Assembly (NCBI GenBank): GCA_005656395.1
Contig: SRSI01000062.1
Location: 1 to 64,000, forward strand
Direction of reading: 5' to 3'
DNA from: Strongyloides papillosus
Taxonomy: Eukaryota > Nematoda > Chromadorea > Rhabditida > Strongyloididae
DNA length: 64,000 bases
The notes beneath the pieces were generated by a model. That model had not been told where the DNA came from. It saw only the letters and a list, made by a program, of their open reading frames with translations, and did no database searches. This document shows positions 22,101-34,615 of the stretch, in pieces. Made by a program: the position numbers and the translations under genes. How positions within the stretch are numbered: the first letter of the stretch is position 1; each line of letters opens with the position of its first letter.

Positions 22101-25100
22101 TAAACATTAAGAGGAAAAGTTAATTATAAATTATCACACACATCTTTTATAATATATAATTATATAACTTTTTATTATCTTAAATACTAAAGTATATACA
22201 TATTTTTTGTTAATAATATATTAAAATAATTTATATAAAAAAAATTCAAAAAAAAGTAGAAAAAGTTTCAAATTTCTTCATTTTATACAATAATAAATAG
22301 GTAAATGAGTACAAAAGATATATTTATGGTAAAAGGATAAGCTTCTGTCTAAATATAAATAAGAGATAACATGTAAATAATAAAAATAGTAAGGTAATTT
22401 AAAATTATTTATTAAGCCATGTTGGTTGTGAGTAAAGAGGAAATGCTGGAAATGGTAGTGGTGGAGGATTTTTTAGTGAAAGATCAGTATTTAGGAATGA
22501 GAATAGGAATGGATTTGGTGGGAGTCCAGAAAATGGATGTGGTAATGTTGGCATTTGTAATAGTGCTCCTGGTGGTAGTGATCCCAATCCTGATTGTTGG
22601 GGTGTTGTTGGGAGAGTTTTGTTGTTATTTTTTGTCACTGGTGAAATACTTTTTTCATCCTCTGGTGTCTTTTCTTCAATCTTTGGAGTTGTTGGTATGA
22701 AAGTGCTTACTTTTATTTTATGATCTTCTAGTTGTCTCCTTAGTTCAAGATTTTGTTTCTCAACGTCATCTATATGTTTCTTCATTTGTTTTATGCTGGA
22801 AAAAAGAAGTTTTTAGTTATTATTTATAAAAATATGTTTCTTACTATGATGTTGCCATGATAAGAGTATTTATTTTACTCATTTTTCTACAATTAGCACT
22901 ATTAGAGAATGGTAAACTTTGTCTTAAATCTTCCATTGCATTATTTAAATCATGCATTCTTTTTCTTTCTCTTGAATTAATGCAAGTTCTAATAATCAAT
23001 TGATCCTTAAAAATGATAAATAATTTTAAATGACAAAAAATGTTAGTAAAAAACTTACCGTTTCTTCAGTTTCATTATCCTTACCCTTACTCTTCTCCTT
23101 TTCACTTCTTTTTCTCCTTCTAACATAAGGTTCAAAATCTTCCATCAAATATTGTATAGGAATATTACTTGGTAACTGTCCCTTATCTTCCTCACTACTA
23201 TGTGACTTTGGAGATGATGAAGTTTCAGATGATGTTGAGTTACAAATACTCATAGTAAAATAATATTAAAAAAATACAATATGTTAAGTATAAGTAACTT
23301 CTTACAACTCCTAATCTCACTTCTGGAAACCGTATGTAAAAATAGTAGGCGTTGTTATGTTTACCCCTACCTCCATATGTTGACTTTTAACTCGTTAATT
23401 CTTTTTGATTCTCCCACTACACAGTAGTTAACAACTTACAACACAAAAAAAGGAGGTGGATTGATAGGAGAGTTAAGTATCAATTATTACGTCTTTTAAT
23501 CTTCTTAAAGATGTTTAGAAGTTAAATAAATTAGGCGTTAAATAGGAATGATCAAAAATTGAGTAATGTGATTGTTATATAAAGTTTTATTACATTTTAA
23601 TTGTTATTGTAATATACAAATATACATATCATTAATGAATTTAAATATAAATCTCATGCTGACAATTAAGATAATATATTTTTTATATTAATTTTTTTTG
23701 TTCCATTCCAGGGGTACATCAAAGGAAAATGTAACATTTGACTATGAAAGCAGAATTTTAGAGGGATGGTATAATGGTGAAGTTATTTTAAATTCAATTG
23801 TAAATAATGTTACAACTATTAAAGGAAAGCAACATCCTAAAATGATTATATGTAGCAAGTTAAATGAAAGTATTTGTAATGTAACTGGGTAAGTTTTATT
23901 TTAATTTTATAGATACGAGGATATATCTATTATTGTGTTATTTAATATAAATAAGATAAGATGATTTAAAACAACCTCATTAAGAAACTTCTTTATTTAA
24001 TGAGACATATGAATAAATAATTACTATCCTTTTTATTACCACTATTGTATAAAAAGGTGGTTGGAAATAATTTTAAATAGTTTATGCTAATCATCTCTTT
24101 AACAACTTTTATTTTTTTATAGTTTTTAATTTACATCTTATTATTATTTAGAGATAGTATGCGATTTACTGTGACAGTATTCAATTCACATCATGATAAT
24201 AAGAATGTCTTTGTTCGAGTACCCATAAATCATCCTAGTGTTAAAGTACTTGATAACACTGGTAATATCGTTCAAAATCAAGTGGTGGAAACTTTTAACA
24301 CTTCACAATTAAAAGATAATATGAAATATGAGGTTATCTTTGAGATTAAATTTAAAGGTATTGGATTCATTACATACTTTATTGTTATTAATAATAGTAA
24401 GAAAACAAAAAAAGTTGTAAAAAAAGATAATAATAATAATGATACTCTTGAGAATAATAATTTTAAAATAGCATTTGATGATAAAGGATACATTAAAAAT
24501 ATAACAAATAAGGCCTTAAATGTAACGTTTCCATTCAATTTAACATACTCATATTATGTTGGATGTGGTAAAGATCAATTTCAACCATCTGGTGCATACA
24601 TTTTTTCACCAATGAATACAACTACAGTACCCTTTGATATGCCAATTAATACAACAACAATAATTGGTCAATTAGTAAATGAGACCCGACAACAAATATC
24701 ACCATGGGTCTCGCACTCTATAAACCTCTACAAAGATGCCCCTTACATTGAAATTCAATGGACAGTTGGTCCAATACCAAAAGAATCATCTGATCCTATT
24801 GGTAAAGAATTAATTATACGCTATTCGACAACCCTCCAAAATAAAGGGCAATTCATAACTGATTCAAATGGTAGGCAATCTATGTCTCGTAAAACTAATT
24901 ATGCACCGGATTATGATTATAAGAATACAGATCCAATAGCTGCAAATTATTATCCAATTACTAATAAAGTTTCAATTAATGATGATAAATATTTATTCTC
25001 TGTTCTTGTTGATAGATCACAAGGAGTTGGTGGAATAAAAGATGGTGAATTAGAAATTATGCTTCATAGGAGGGCTTTTCATGATGATTATTTGGGTGTT

Positions 25101-25664
25101 GAGGAGCCATTAGATGAATTAGGTAGTGACGGTAGAGGATTAGTTGTTACGGGAATCCATAGAATATATATAGGTAATAAAAATGAATTAATAACAAAAA
25201 TAAGAGATGATAGTGTACAATTTTACAAAGAGCCAATATTAATGTTTTCAGACATTTCTAATATGACAATAAATGAGTATAGAGACAATTTCTTAACAAA
25301 TTATAGTTTCCTAGAGCCATCATTGCCAAAAGGTATAAATATACTGTCAATTGAGGCACTCAATCCATCCTCAACAGAATGGTTAATTAGACTAGAACAA
25401 ATTTATGAAGGTGATGAGATGGGAGTAAAATCTGAACCAATAAAGATTGATTTTGAGAAAATATTTTCCTCCCTAAAAATTGAACGGATCATTGAGACTG
25501 ACATTCAAGGTATTTTGGAAAAAGTTGATTATACTAAGTGGGATATGTTGAAGAATAATAAAGTTTACATAACAAAAGGAAGAAAAAACATAATAAGAGG
25601 GAATAATGAAATAACAATCTTCCCAATGCAGATAAGAACATTTAAAATTTATTTTAAAAATTAA
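19136..25664 (+). CDS. aman-1: Lysosomal alpha-mannosidase (GH38)
   Basis: Zinc-dependent GH38 enzyme that removes alpha-linked mannose from N-glycans in the lysosome. Model: join(19136..19204, 19247..20418, 23712..23888, 24152..25664), 976 aa. The first exon is a signal peptide ([19 protein letters not shown]) ending CSWN, which joins SCPSW as in animal LAMAN. Catalytic features: HTHDDLGW (zinc His and Asp), WQIDPFGHS (nucleophile Asp), and ALAQHHDAI then TGTSKENV, split by the second intron (zinc His). The C-terminal beta domains include [20 protein letters not shown]. Many N-glycosylation sequons (NNVT, NVTF, NMTI) fit a lysosomal glycoprotein. Length is close to the family norm of about 1000. 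The second intron is 3.3 kb, roughly 70 times the usual size here, and contains an antisense bHLH gene. The closest alternative, Golgi mannosidase II, lacks the CSWNSCPSW-type start. Confidence 0.92.
21320..21603 (-). pseudogene. Interrupted small reading frame inside the mannosidase intron
   Basis: On the minus strand an ATG at 21603 opens a frame reading [20 protein letters not shown] and then [13 protein letters not shown]. It meets a stop after a run of seven A (plus-strand T-run at 21504-21510). Shifting by one base at that run gives another ~55 open codons ([33 protein letters not shown]), ending at 21320. Together this is about 95 codons of balanced composition, unusual in such AT-rich DNA. 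I recognise no family. It may be a gene fragment with a homopolymer indel, a pseudogene, or chance; no splice signals were found around it. Confidence 0.35.
22405..23253 (-). CDS. bHLH transcription factor, Olig/Beta3 (BHLHE22, hlh-17/31/32) type
   Basis: DNA-binding bHLH factor nested in antisense within the second intron of the mannosidase gene. Model: complement(join(22405..22795, 22845..23005, 23059..23253)), 248 aa; both introns are short (46-49 bp) with GTAAG donors and TTTCCAG/TTTAAG acceptors. The N-terminus is Ser/acid-rich followed by a basic run ([15 protein letters not shown]). The bHLH lies at about residues 70-125: [20 protein letters not shown] (basic region and helix 1), loop [15 protein letters not shown], and helix 2 [18 protein letters not shown]. 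The pattern RERxRMHDLNxAMxxLR...RKxSKIxTL is that of Olig/Beta3 proteins, known in C. elegans as hlh-17, hlh-31 and hlh-32. The C-terminus is Pro/Leu-rich ([16 protein letters not shown]). Such factors act in neuron and glia development; the role here is inference. Confidence 0.88.
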
Positions 25665-25717
25665 TTTTACTTTTTTTTTATACTTTATTTTATTCTCATA
25701 AATAATATATAAAAACT

Positions 25718-26795
25718 TTATTTTGCATCAATTGGATCATTTGACAAAACTTCCTCCAACCATTTCATACCTATTTGGCAACCAATTTTACCAAAAGCTG
25801 GTATTTTATGATTAAAATATCTATTGTGATCATCAATGTACATGCCAAAGTTTACTAATCTATATATATTTTTATCACTGCAGTTGAAATCTTCATTTTT
25901 TGGTTTTCCTAAACATTCAATAAATGTATCATTTTCACCCATTCCTTCTGGATACCATATTTCTGTTCCATGATGATATGGCATATTCTCCAAATTAGGA
26001 TCACAAGGTACACTAATTCTTCTAAAAAATTTTTTAACTAAATTAAAAAATGATAAGTTTGTTGATTTAGCACATGGTGGGAGGTGTGGAACAATATCCA
26101 TACGATGGATGACTCTCCAACTATTTGGTACTAATTTATCAAAATTAAAGGCGAATTTTGAAGAACCAATTCTTGGTTGACCGAATGTGTAGAGGAAAAT
26201 TTCGTTACTTTTTCTAAAATTTTTCACTCTTATTTTTGCAGCACACAATGCTGCTAAAGCTCCACCAAGTGAATGTCCAGTTACATAAACTTTATAATCT
26301 TTATATTCCTCATTTTGAAATAACTTAACAATAGATGGCCATAAAGCATTACTTGCTTTGTCAAAGTAGTAATTTACAACACCAAGACCAAAAAAATCAT
26401 TACCACCAATCAATGAATCAATACCTTCTTCTACTAATTGTTCATTTGTTTTTGTTCCCCGAAACACGATAATAATTTCTTTTCTTTTTTCACTTGTTAT
26501 TGAGTAGTAGAAGCATGTGTTATTTACCCTGTCGCAGGTCGTGGTTTGATTATTAAAGAGGGAATAGTCTTCTTCATTTTTATATGCTCTAAAAAAATAT
26601 ACATATATTTTATTAAATTTACTCTTTTATGCATGATTCTATATCTAATCCGTAGGCTCCAGCGGATAAACGTAACATTTTTTTTGCAATATCCTGATTA
26701 TATTGTGTTACTAACGGCTTAACAGGAATTTGACAAGTTAAGAGTTTTAAGGACGAAAAAAATAGGAAAATGCATCTTACGTATATAATGATCAT
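25718..26795 (-). CDS. Secreted class 3 (fungal-type) lipase, copy A
   Basis: Alpha/beta-hydrolase of the Lipase_3 family, likely a secreted acylglycerol lipase. Model: complement(join(25718..26588, 26623..26795)), 347 aa. The intron is only 34 bp (26589-26622) and splits a Glu codon. A signal peptide (MIIIYVRCIFLFFSSLKLLT) precedes CQIPVKPLV. Motifs: VFRGTKTNEQL, the nucleophile elbow VYVTGHSLGGALAALCAAK, YTFGQPRIGS, and the distal part with Asp (HRMDIVPHLPP) and His (PYHHGTEIWYP). Even-numbered cysteines fit a secreted, disulphide-bonded protein. A paralogue with the same intron position lies 435 bp upstream on the minus strand (27231-28303). This family is expanded in nematodes and often intestinal; the substrate is unknown. 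Confidence 0.9.
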
Positions 26796-27230
26796 TGATA
26801 GTTATTATTTTATGAATAGATATAAGAAATTTGAAAATCCTTAAAGCAACAAAATTAAAAAAATATAAATATTGATTCAAGTAGTGAATTTTAATTAGTA
26901 TATTTAAAGGTTATGAGAATTTTAAAGTAAAATGTATGTAAATTGAATAGAAAAAATTCATAAATTAATTAGTATACAAAGTTTCATACATAACTATTTT
27001 TTTAAATTAAAAAATCAGACTTTTAGCAACTTTTAAAATGATAAATGTAATTGAGAATTTATAATATAACAAAATGAGAGTTTTATTTATATTTATTTTA
27101 TCAAAGATAAACTTTCCTTCAATTATTTTTAGTTTGTATAGATAAAAATAACAATTAAAACAACAATATTGTCAATAACAGTTTTTCACCTCTCCATTAA
27201 TAAAATATATTTAAACACCACTTTGTTGTT

Positions 27231-28303
27231 TTATGCATCATTTGACAAAGCTTCTTCTTCAGATTCCATACCTGGAAGGCAACCCAATTTACCAAAAGCT
27301 GGTACTTTATGATTAAAATAATGTCTGTGATCCCCAGCGTACTCTTTAATTTTGTTTAAATCGTATATAAATTGATCACTACAAGTAAAATCTTCATTTT
27401 TTGGTGTTCCAGTACATTCCATAAAGGTATCATTTTCACCCATTTCTTCAGGATACCATATCTCAGTTCCGTGGTGATATGGTTCATCCTCCAAATTAGG
27501 ATCGCAAGGTTCACTAATTCTTTTAAATAATTTTTGTAATAAATTTACACTTGAAGATTTACCACAAGCGGGAAGGTGTGGAACAATATCCTTACTATGG
27601 ATGACTCTCCAACTATTTGGTACTAATTCATCAAAATTAAGAGCAAATTTTGAAGAACCAACTCTTGGTTCACCAAATGTGTAAAGATAAATATCTGAAC
27701 TATTTCTATAATTTTCTAATCTTATTCTTACTGCACATAATGCTGCTAATGCCCCACCAAGTGAATGGCCAGTTACATAAACTTTATAATCTTTATATTT
27801 AGGATCTTCAAATATCTTTTTAACGGAATCCCATAAAATATTATGTGCTCTGTTGAAGTAAAAATTAACAAGTCCTAAATCGTGAAAATCGGTTCCATCA
27901 ATAAGTGTGGAAATTCCTTCTCTAAACAGTTGGTCGTTTGTTTTTGTTCCCCGAAATACTATAACAATTTCTTTGTTTTGATCATCTATTACAGAATAAT
28001 ATGAACATGGATTATCTCCTTTGTCACAAGTTGTAGTTCGATTATTAAAAATAATAAAATTTCCATTATTATTATATGCTCTATAAAAGAAAGTATATAT
28101 TTATATACACTTAAAATCTGCAAACTTTACTCATTTATACAGGATGATGGATCTATGGCATAAGCCCCTGCAGATAATCTTAACATTTTTTTTGCAATAT
28201 CCTGATCATATTTTGTTGTTAATGGTTTTACTGGAACCTGACATTTGACTAGTTCAAAGTATAAGAAAAAAATAAAAATATTTTTTATGTAAAATAAATT
28301 CAT
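27231..28303 (-). CDS. Secreted class 3 (fungal-type) lipase, copy B
   Basis: Tandem paralogue of copy A. Model: complement(join(27231..28080, 28131..28303)), 340 aa. The first exon is exactly as long as in copy A (173 bp) and the 50-bp intron is at the same position and phase. Signal peptide MNLFYIKNIFIFFLYFELVK precedes CQVPVKPLTTKYDQDIAKKM. The long second exon has no internal ATG before the conserved core, so automatic gene finders may call only its last 87 codons. I read the frame through the whole exon and found it open: VFRGTKTNDQLF, YVTGHSLGGALAALCAVR, HSKDIVPHLPACG and PYHHGTEIWYPEEMGENDTF. Ser of GHSLGG, Asp of KDIVPHLP and His of YHHGTEIWYP give a complete triad. Copy B lacks the KFFRRISVP variation of copy A; otherwise the two align end to end. 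Confidence 0.88.
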
Positions 28304-28674
28304 CGATGTAAAACTTTCATTAATGAAAATGTTTTAAAATTGTCAAGGTCTTAAATTTTGTAATGTAAAAAATTAATAATCTTTATTTAAATATTGATTT
28401 AAGTTAAGAACTTTAACAAATATGCATGAATAATTATGAGAAGAAGAATATATTTAATGAAACATGTAATGTTTATGAAATAAATAGAATTTGATTATTA
28501 TTCTATGTTTCTTGTGTTTTTCTTTTTTCAATGTTATTTACTGATTTGTTTTAAAATTGAGGTGACGACCAACTAGATGAATAAAAATATAACAAAATAA
28601 TTGTTTTCCTGCATGTAAAAAAATTAAAACTTTATTTTCATATACTTTTCATAGAAATAATTCAAGGTAAATAA

Positions 28675-29794
28675 TTAAATAATAATATTTTCTACTAAGT
28701 TTTGGCGTTGAGGTTGGCTTGGTAAATTAGTAGTCTTTTGTGATCGTGTTTGATGTGTAGCATTTATATTATTAGCTGTTAATCCATTAGCAGAACTATT
28801 AAATATTTTATTTAACTTTCCAAGACCGAGAAACAAAAAAAATCGTTTTCTTATATCTTTACTTAATATAAGTAAAGCATATGGTGAAAAAAATACCATC
28901 ATTGTTTCAGCAAGAACATATATTGTTAAACAATCATAAGCCAAATAAGTTAAACCACCTTTAAATGCAAATACAATTACAGTTTCTAGGATTGCTATCA
29001 TGCCGAAACATATAAAATGTATAATAGCGTATTTTGACATTGCTAAATCGATACGATTATCGGAATCTTGATTATTAACATTAGTTCTACTTCCGAATTC
29101 TTTTCTTATTATTCTAATAAGGAAAATGTTTAATACTCCATTTATTATAAGTGCGGTTATGTGTAAACCTATAACTACTGACCATATGTCTCTATTAACT
29201 TTTTCATCAAAAAAATTTTGAAATATTCTTCCTGATAATGGATCGACAATAAAATTAACTTTTGTACTACAATAAACGATAAAAATAGGAACTACAACAG
29301 TTATTGGCCAGATAGTCAGAAGAAACAATTTCCATCCTGACCAAAATTCTTTATATTTTGTTGGAAATTTAATAGCATAAAATCTATTAAAAGTAAGAGT
29401 TATTCCAGAAAGTGATATAACAATAATTTGACATAATGAATACACATAACATACTCCGGCAGCAGTACTGTATGCTAAAACATCTTCATAGAAATCCTCA
29501 AAAAATCCAAATTGTGGAATTCTAAAATTGACATACTCCTCAACAACAAATATTATATCAAGAACACCATTAAAAATGCAAAGTGTAAAAAATTCTTTTG
29601 ATATAACTCTATCATCTTTCAATCTACACCTTATCAAAAATACTAGTAATAGTAGATATATAATCCATGATATTACATCAAATATTACGATAACTATAAA
29701 ATATGCTGTTAAAACTAAAAAAATTAAAAAGTTATTTCTTATATCAAAAAAATAATAAATACTTACAAATTGAAGTGATTCCATTAGTTAGCAT
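28675..29794 (-). CDS. Serpentine chemoreceptor-like 7TM protein (Srg/Srv-like)
   Basis: Seven-transmembrane receptor of the nematode serpentine type, probably sensory. Best model: complement(join(28675..29714, 29767..29794)), 355 aa. The intron 29715-29766 (GTAAGT...TTTTTTTAG) joins MLTNGITSI to FLTAYFIVIVIF in phase. Without splicing, a start at 29784 in another frame gives a longer N-terminus (MESLQFVSIYYF...) that reads through the intron. TM helices follow one another from about residue 15 to 310. The TM3 end LTFNRFYAIKFP followed by TKYKEFWSGWKLF resembles Srg and Srv receptors. The tail is polar and rich in Asn, Thr and Gln (ANNINATHQTRSQKTTN). Ligand unknown; assignment to Srg versus Srv needs a profile search. 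Confidence 0.75.
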
Positions 29795-30493
29795 TATCAT
29801 TTATAAAACTCTTTACTTGCTAAAGGATACTATTCTTAGGAATGAATAAAATAGAAAATAATTAGAGTTCAATAGAATTAAAATGAAGTTACTAATTTCA
29901 GGGAAGTAATAATAAAAAATGTTTACTATTTTTTTGCAAAAATAATCTATTAATACCTTAGAAAATCTTTTCTCTGAAAATATAATTAATAGTATAAAGT
30001 ATTATAAAAATTTCTGATAAATATTAATAATAACTTTCTTTAAAAAGTTTAATTCTTTGCTACCTATAATTTAAAGGAATTGATAAATTGCAAATTAAAT
30101 CATTTGATGTATAATTTACAAAAATTATAACATGACATAACTTTTAAATATTTTTTTCATTTTTTCCTTTTTCTTCATATATTTTATCTTATATTCAATT
30201 CAAATGTGTCGGAAGTAATAAAAAATTTATCATTCTGATACATGAAAGATTAGTTTTTTTTAATAAATTTATACAATAGGAACGAGGAGTTCCTTAATAG
30301 ATAAAATTTGATGTTTGTTTTATTAAATGAAGGATAAATGCATAATTAAGGAAATCTCTAATTATTAAGGTGCGTACTTCAGGATGTTGATAAAAAATAT
30401 AATGAGTTTGTGCTATATTTATTTACTGCAAATATTTATTAACAAGATTACCATAAATTTTTCATATTAACAATTAAAATCATTTAACAATAT
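29795..30493. other. AT-rich intergenic region
   Basis: About 0.7 kb between the receptor start and the P-glycoprotein stop, both on the minus strand. No coding frame, RNA gene or repeat was recognised. Confidence 0.5.
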
Positions 30494-33400
30494 CTATAAA
30501 TTTTGTTGTTTTAATAAATCGTAATAATATCCTTTCTTTTTTATTAATTCTGAATGTGTACCAGATTCACGAACTTTTCCCTCAGCAACATATATTATTA
30601 AGTCAGAATCAACGATACTTGATAAACGATGACATATTGTAATACAAGTTCTGTTAAGGCGAGCTTTATCCAAAGCAGCTTGGACGGCTTTCTCTGACTC
30701 AGAGTCAAGGGCTGAAGTTGCCTCATCGAGTAATAAAATTTTTGGATCACGTACTAATGCTCTAGCTATTGCTATTCTTTGTTTCTGGCCACCTAAAAAA
30801 TATATATCATCTTTTACTTTTATCAATATTACCTGATAGTTTTGAACCCTTCTCACCAACTTCTGTTTCAATTCCCTCAGGAAGGAGGCTAATAAAATGA
30901 ATGCAATTAGCTATTTCTAAAGCTTCATTAATCTTTTTAATTGGAACTTCACCCAACCCAAAACATATATTTTCTTTTATCGTCCCTGAAAATAATCTTG
31001 GTTCCTGTCCAACTAATGCCATTTGATTCCTAAGATGATACAGTGACAATGATCTTAAATCTTTATTATCAAACTTAACAGAACCGGCGAGTGGATCGTA
31101 AAATCTCTCCAACATTGAGATTGTTGTACTCTTACCAGAACCTGATGGACCAACTATTGCAACAGTCTGTCCTTTCTTGACATCAAATGACAGTCCATTC
31201 ATAACAATTTGATTCTTCCTGGTTGGATAGGTAAATATGACATTTTCAAATGATATATCACCATTTACGTTATGACATTCACCCTCCCTCAAATTACCAG
31301 TTCCGCATTTTTGCTTAATTATTTTAAAAAGTGTCTTTGAAGCTGAGTTAGCTTTTATCATTTCCGGGAAATATGTTGATGCATTCATGATACTTACAGC
31401 ACCAAGAAGCATAAATATAATACTTTCAAATGTCTGACTTGGTGTTTTATTACCAATATTAACGATATGAATTGCTATAGCAAATCCTGATGTAAACATA
31501 ATATATTGAAATGTTTGAGAGATTGAAAAATTGATTGCTTCAAGCTTAGATTTTGAAAATTCATGTCCTTTCTTAAGACTGATAGCATTAGCATACTCAT
31601 TTATAAAGTGTTTTGATCTTGTTAACAATTGAACTGTTCTAATATTTTCAATTGCTTCGATAGAAATTTTCCCTGCTTCATCATTTTTAGCACTCTGTAT
31701 GTTCATTTTTTGTATTAAATATGCTAATGATGTTTGGATAATTCCCAAAGCTATAATTAATCCTGTTCCAAGAGTGCTTACCTCCCATGAGTAGATAAAA
31801 GACATAGCTATACATGTGATAACAGATGATAGGGCATATACAATTTGCAAAATTCTACCATCCAAAACAGCACGAATATTTGGAACATCTGTTGCTAAGC
31901 GGGTAATTAATTCTCCTGGTGAATTAATTTTTTGATCAAAAAATGCCCCATCTTGATATAAAATATTTCTAAAGGCTGCTATTCTGTATTTTAGAGTAAT
32001 TTTTGAAGAACAATAGGAAAATATTATTGACGATAAAAGTTGGAAAATGCATGTACCGACTCCAACAATACCAAACCATAAAACAACAAATGCCATCCTG
32101 TTGACTAAATTTTTATCATTAGCATCTTCTAATATTTTAAAAATATATGTAAAAAGAATTGCTATTGCTGGTAATTCGAAACCTCGAATGACAGCTATTA
32201 AAAAACCTAAAGACATAATCCAATAATATTCTGAGGCATTTCTGTAAATCGTTAAAATATTTGCAGATGGATCTTTTTGTTTATCATCACTCTCAGTTAT
32301 GGACTTTAAATATTTTATTGCTTCTGCTGGAGCAAAGCCTAAATCTGTTACACCTAATTGAGACATTTTACTACTTGATGCACCGAAACTTAAATCAAAC
32401 TTGGTTCCTCTTATAAATGCCTCTCTACCACTCATCATACTTGATCTTCTTGAAACTATTTCTTTTTTACATATATTACAATAATGATGATCGTGATTTT
32501 GTGTTATTGATTTTACTTCTAGACTAAATGAATCCCCTTCTTCTTTATTCTCTTCATTTTCTTCATCCTCTAATGTGCCAAATTGTTGTGCTTTAACTAA
32601 TTCCGAATATTTTCCACCCATGGCAATTAATTCATCGTGTTTTCCTTGTTCAATTATATTACCTTTATCAAAGACAACTATTTTATCAGCGCTTTTTATT
32701 GTTGATAATCTGAAATATAAAGCTAATTGATAATATTTTTTGCTATTACCTATGAGCAATGATAATGGAGCTTCTTCCAATTGCAGCATTATTTAAAGCA
32801 CTCTGAACAACTGATTCAGATTTTGTATCCAGTGCACTTGTTGCCTCATCTAATAACAATATTTTAGGATTTCTAGCTAATGTTCTTGCAATAGCTATAC
32901 GTTGTTTCATTCCTCCAGATAATTGTACACCACCCTCACCTAATAATGTATTGTAACCATCAGGTAACTTATCAATAAATTCTGTAGCATTAGCCATTCT
33001 ACAAATTCTTATCATTTCTTCTCTTGTAATATTAGGATTTCCCATTTTGATATTCTCAGCTAATGTTGTACTGAATAATATTGGTTCCTGTTGAACGATA
33101 CCAATAATATTTCTTAAGCATTCTATATTGATACTTTTAATATCAATACCATCAATTGTTATGGTACCTTCCTCTGCTTCATATAACCTTGTTAAAAGAC
33201 CTACAGATGTTGATTTACCACAACCTGAATGCCCTACAAATGCTACAGTTTCACCAGGATTAATTACTAAATTTATGCCATTCAATACTTTTTGTTCTTT
33301 CCTTGTTGGGTACCTGAAGTGAACATTTCTAAATTCTATTCTTCCTTCAATCTTACTTAATTTTCTTCCATTATCGGAGTAGCAATCTATTGGTGGAATT

Positions 33401-34615
33401 CTATCTATTGTCTTGTATATCTCAGCTGCTGCAACACGAGCATTTAATATGACCATAAGATGTGGTGAAATCAGACCAAGAAAGTAGGCACCTAACATCA
33501 TACCCATAACAACAGTGAAAATATCACCTGGTGTTTGGAATATCCCTACACTAAGGAGGTAAGTTCCATACAACATACCACATCCAAGATATAAAAATAA
33601 CATAAAAAAGAATAACCCACCAAAAAGGCCACTCCATAAACCATTAAGTATTGTATATTTAACTGTTTTTTTTAATTCATTCCTATATTTGGTAACTCTC
33701 TCCTCTTGGCCATTAAAACTTTGAACAGTCCTAATACCTAAAATTGTTTCCTCAGCAATAGCACCAGCTTGCCCAATATTATTTAATTCTTTTTTTGTTG
33801 TATTACCAATAAATTGTGACATCAACGACATAATAAAACATGATAATGGTGTTACCCCTAACATCATCAATGCTAATCTCCATTCATATGAAAATGCTAT
33901 TATTAATGCTGATAAGTACATGAAACATCCACGTAATAATAATCCTAATTTATCTCCTAAACCTTCTTTTATTCTATCAATATTATCATTAAGTCTTGTT
34001 GTCAAAACACCAGCTTGATTTTTATCGAACCAGCCACAATTTTGACGAAGTATTGATGCCATGTATGCTTTTCGGAGGCGTCCTATAATTCGATTACATA
34101 CAGTCGAGAAACACATGTATTGAATGTAATTTATTATTAAGACAAATACTCCAACACCTGTTAAGATGTAGACATTTTTATATGCTTCAATTCGAAATTC
34201 AGAAGAAGTTGGTGGATATACTGCGAAAGTTGTTGTGAGGCGTCCAGTTAGAATTGACATAACTGGTTGAGCTGCTCCAGAAAAGAATGTTGTTACCAAA
34301 CCAATTGTTAATAAAAAAATATCTAATTTTTTTGTATATCGAAACTTAAGAAAAGGAATAAAATAGAATAAATATTTTTATACTTACTAATCCAAGAATA
34401 GTTACAGGCTTTGTGGATAATTTTACTTTATTGGCATCAGGACGGCACAAAATAATATTAATAACTCTTTCAATTGCACTGGGTCTATATGTTATATGTT
34501 CATCTTCAGTATCTTCATTTATTGGTGTCCCTGTCTTCAAGCCACTAATAATAGAATCTCCTCTACTACTAAAAGTCTTAATATTCTTTCTCTTATCATA
34601 TTTATCATTAGCCAT
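30494..34615 (-). CDS. P-glycoprotein (ABCB full transporter)
   Basis: ATP-driven membrane exporter of hydrophobic compounds, of the nematode pgp family. Model: complement(join(30494..30792, 30833..32709, 32750..34344, 34388..34615)), 1332 aa, with three introns of 40-43 bp. The start at 34615 ([11 protein letters not shown]) is chosen because upstream in-frame codons lack an ATG in good context. Layout is TMD1-NBD1-linker-TMD2-NBD2. NBD1 has Walker [10 protein letters not shown], signature [20 protein letters not shown] and Walker [16 protein letters not shown]2 has [28 protein letters not shown] and [12 protein letters not shown]; His switches lie in IIIAHRLSTI and TICHRLSSI. Both ATPase sites look complete. 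The linker holds a Cys-containing [15 protein letters not shown] and several Ser runs that could be phosphorylated. In parasitic nematodes such pumps are linked to drug tolerance; which pgp this is cannot be told here. Confidence 0.94.
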
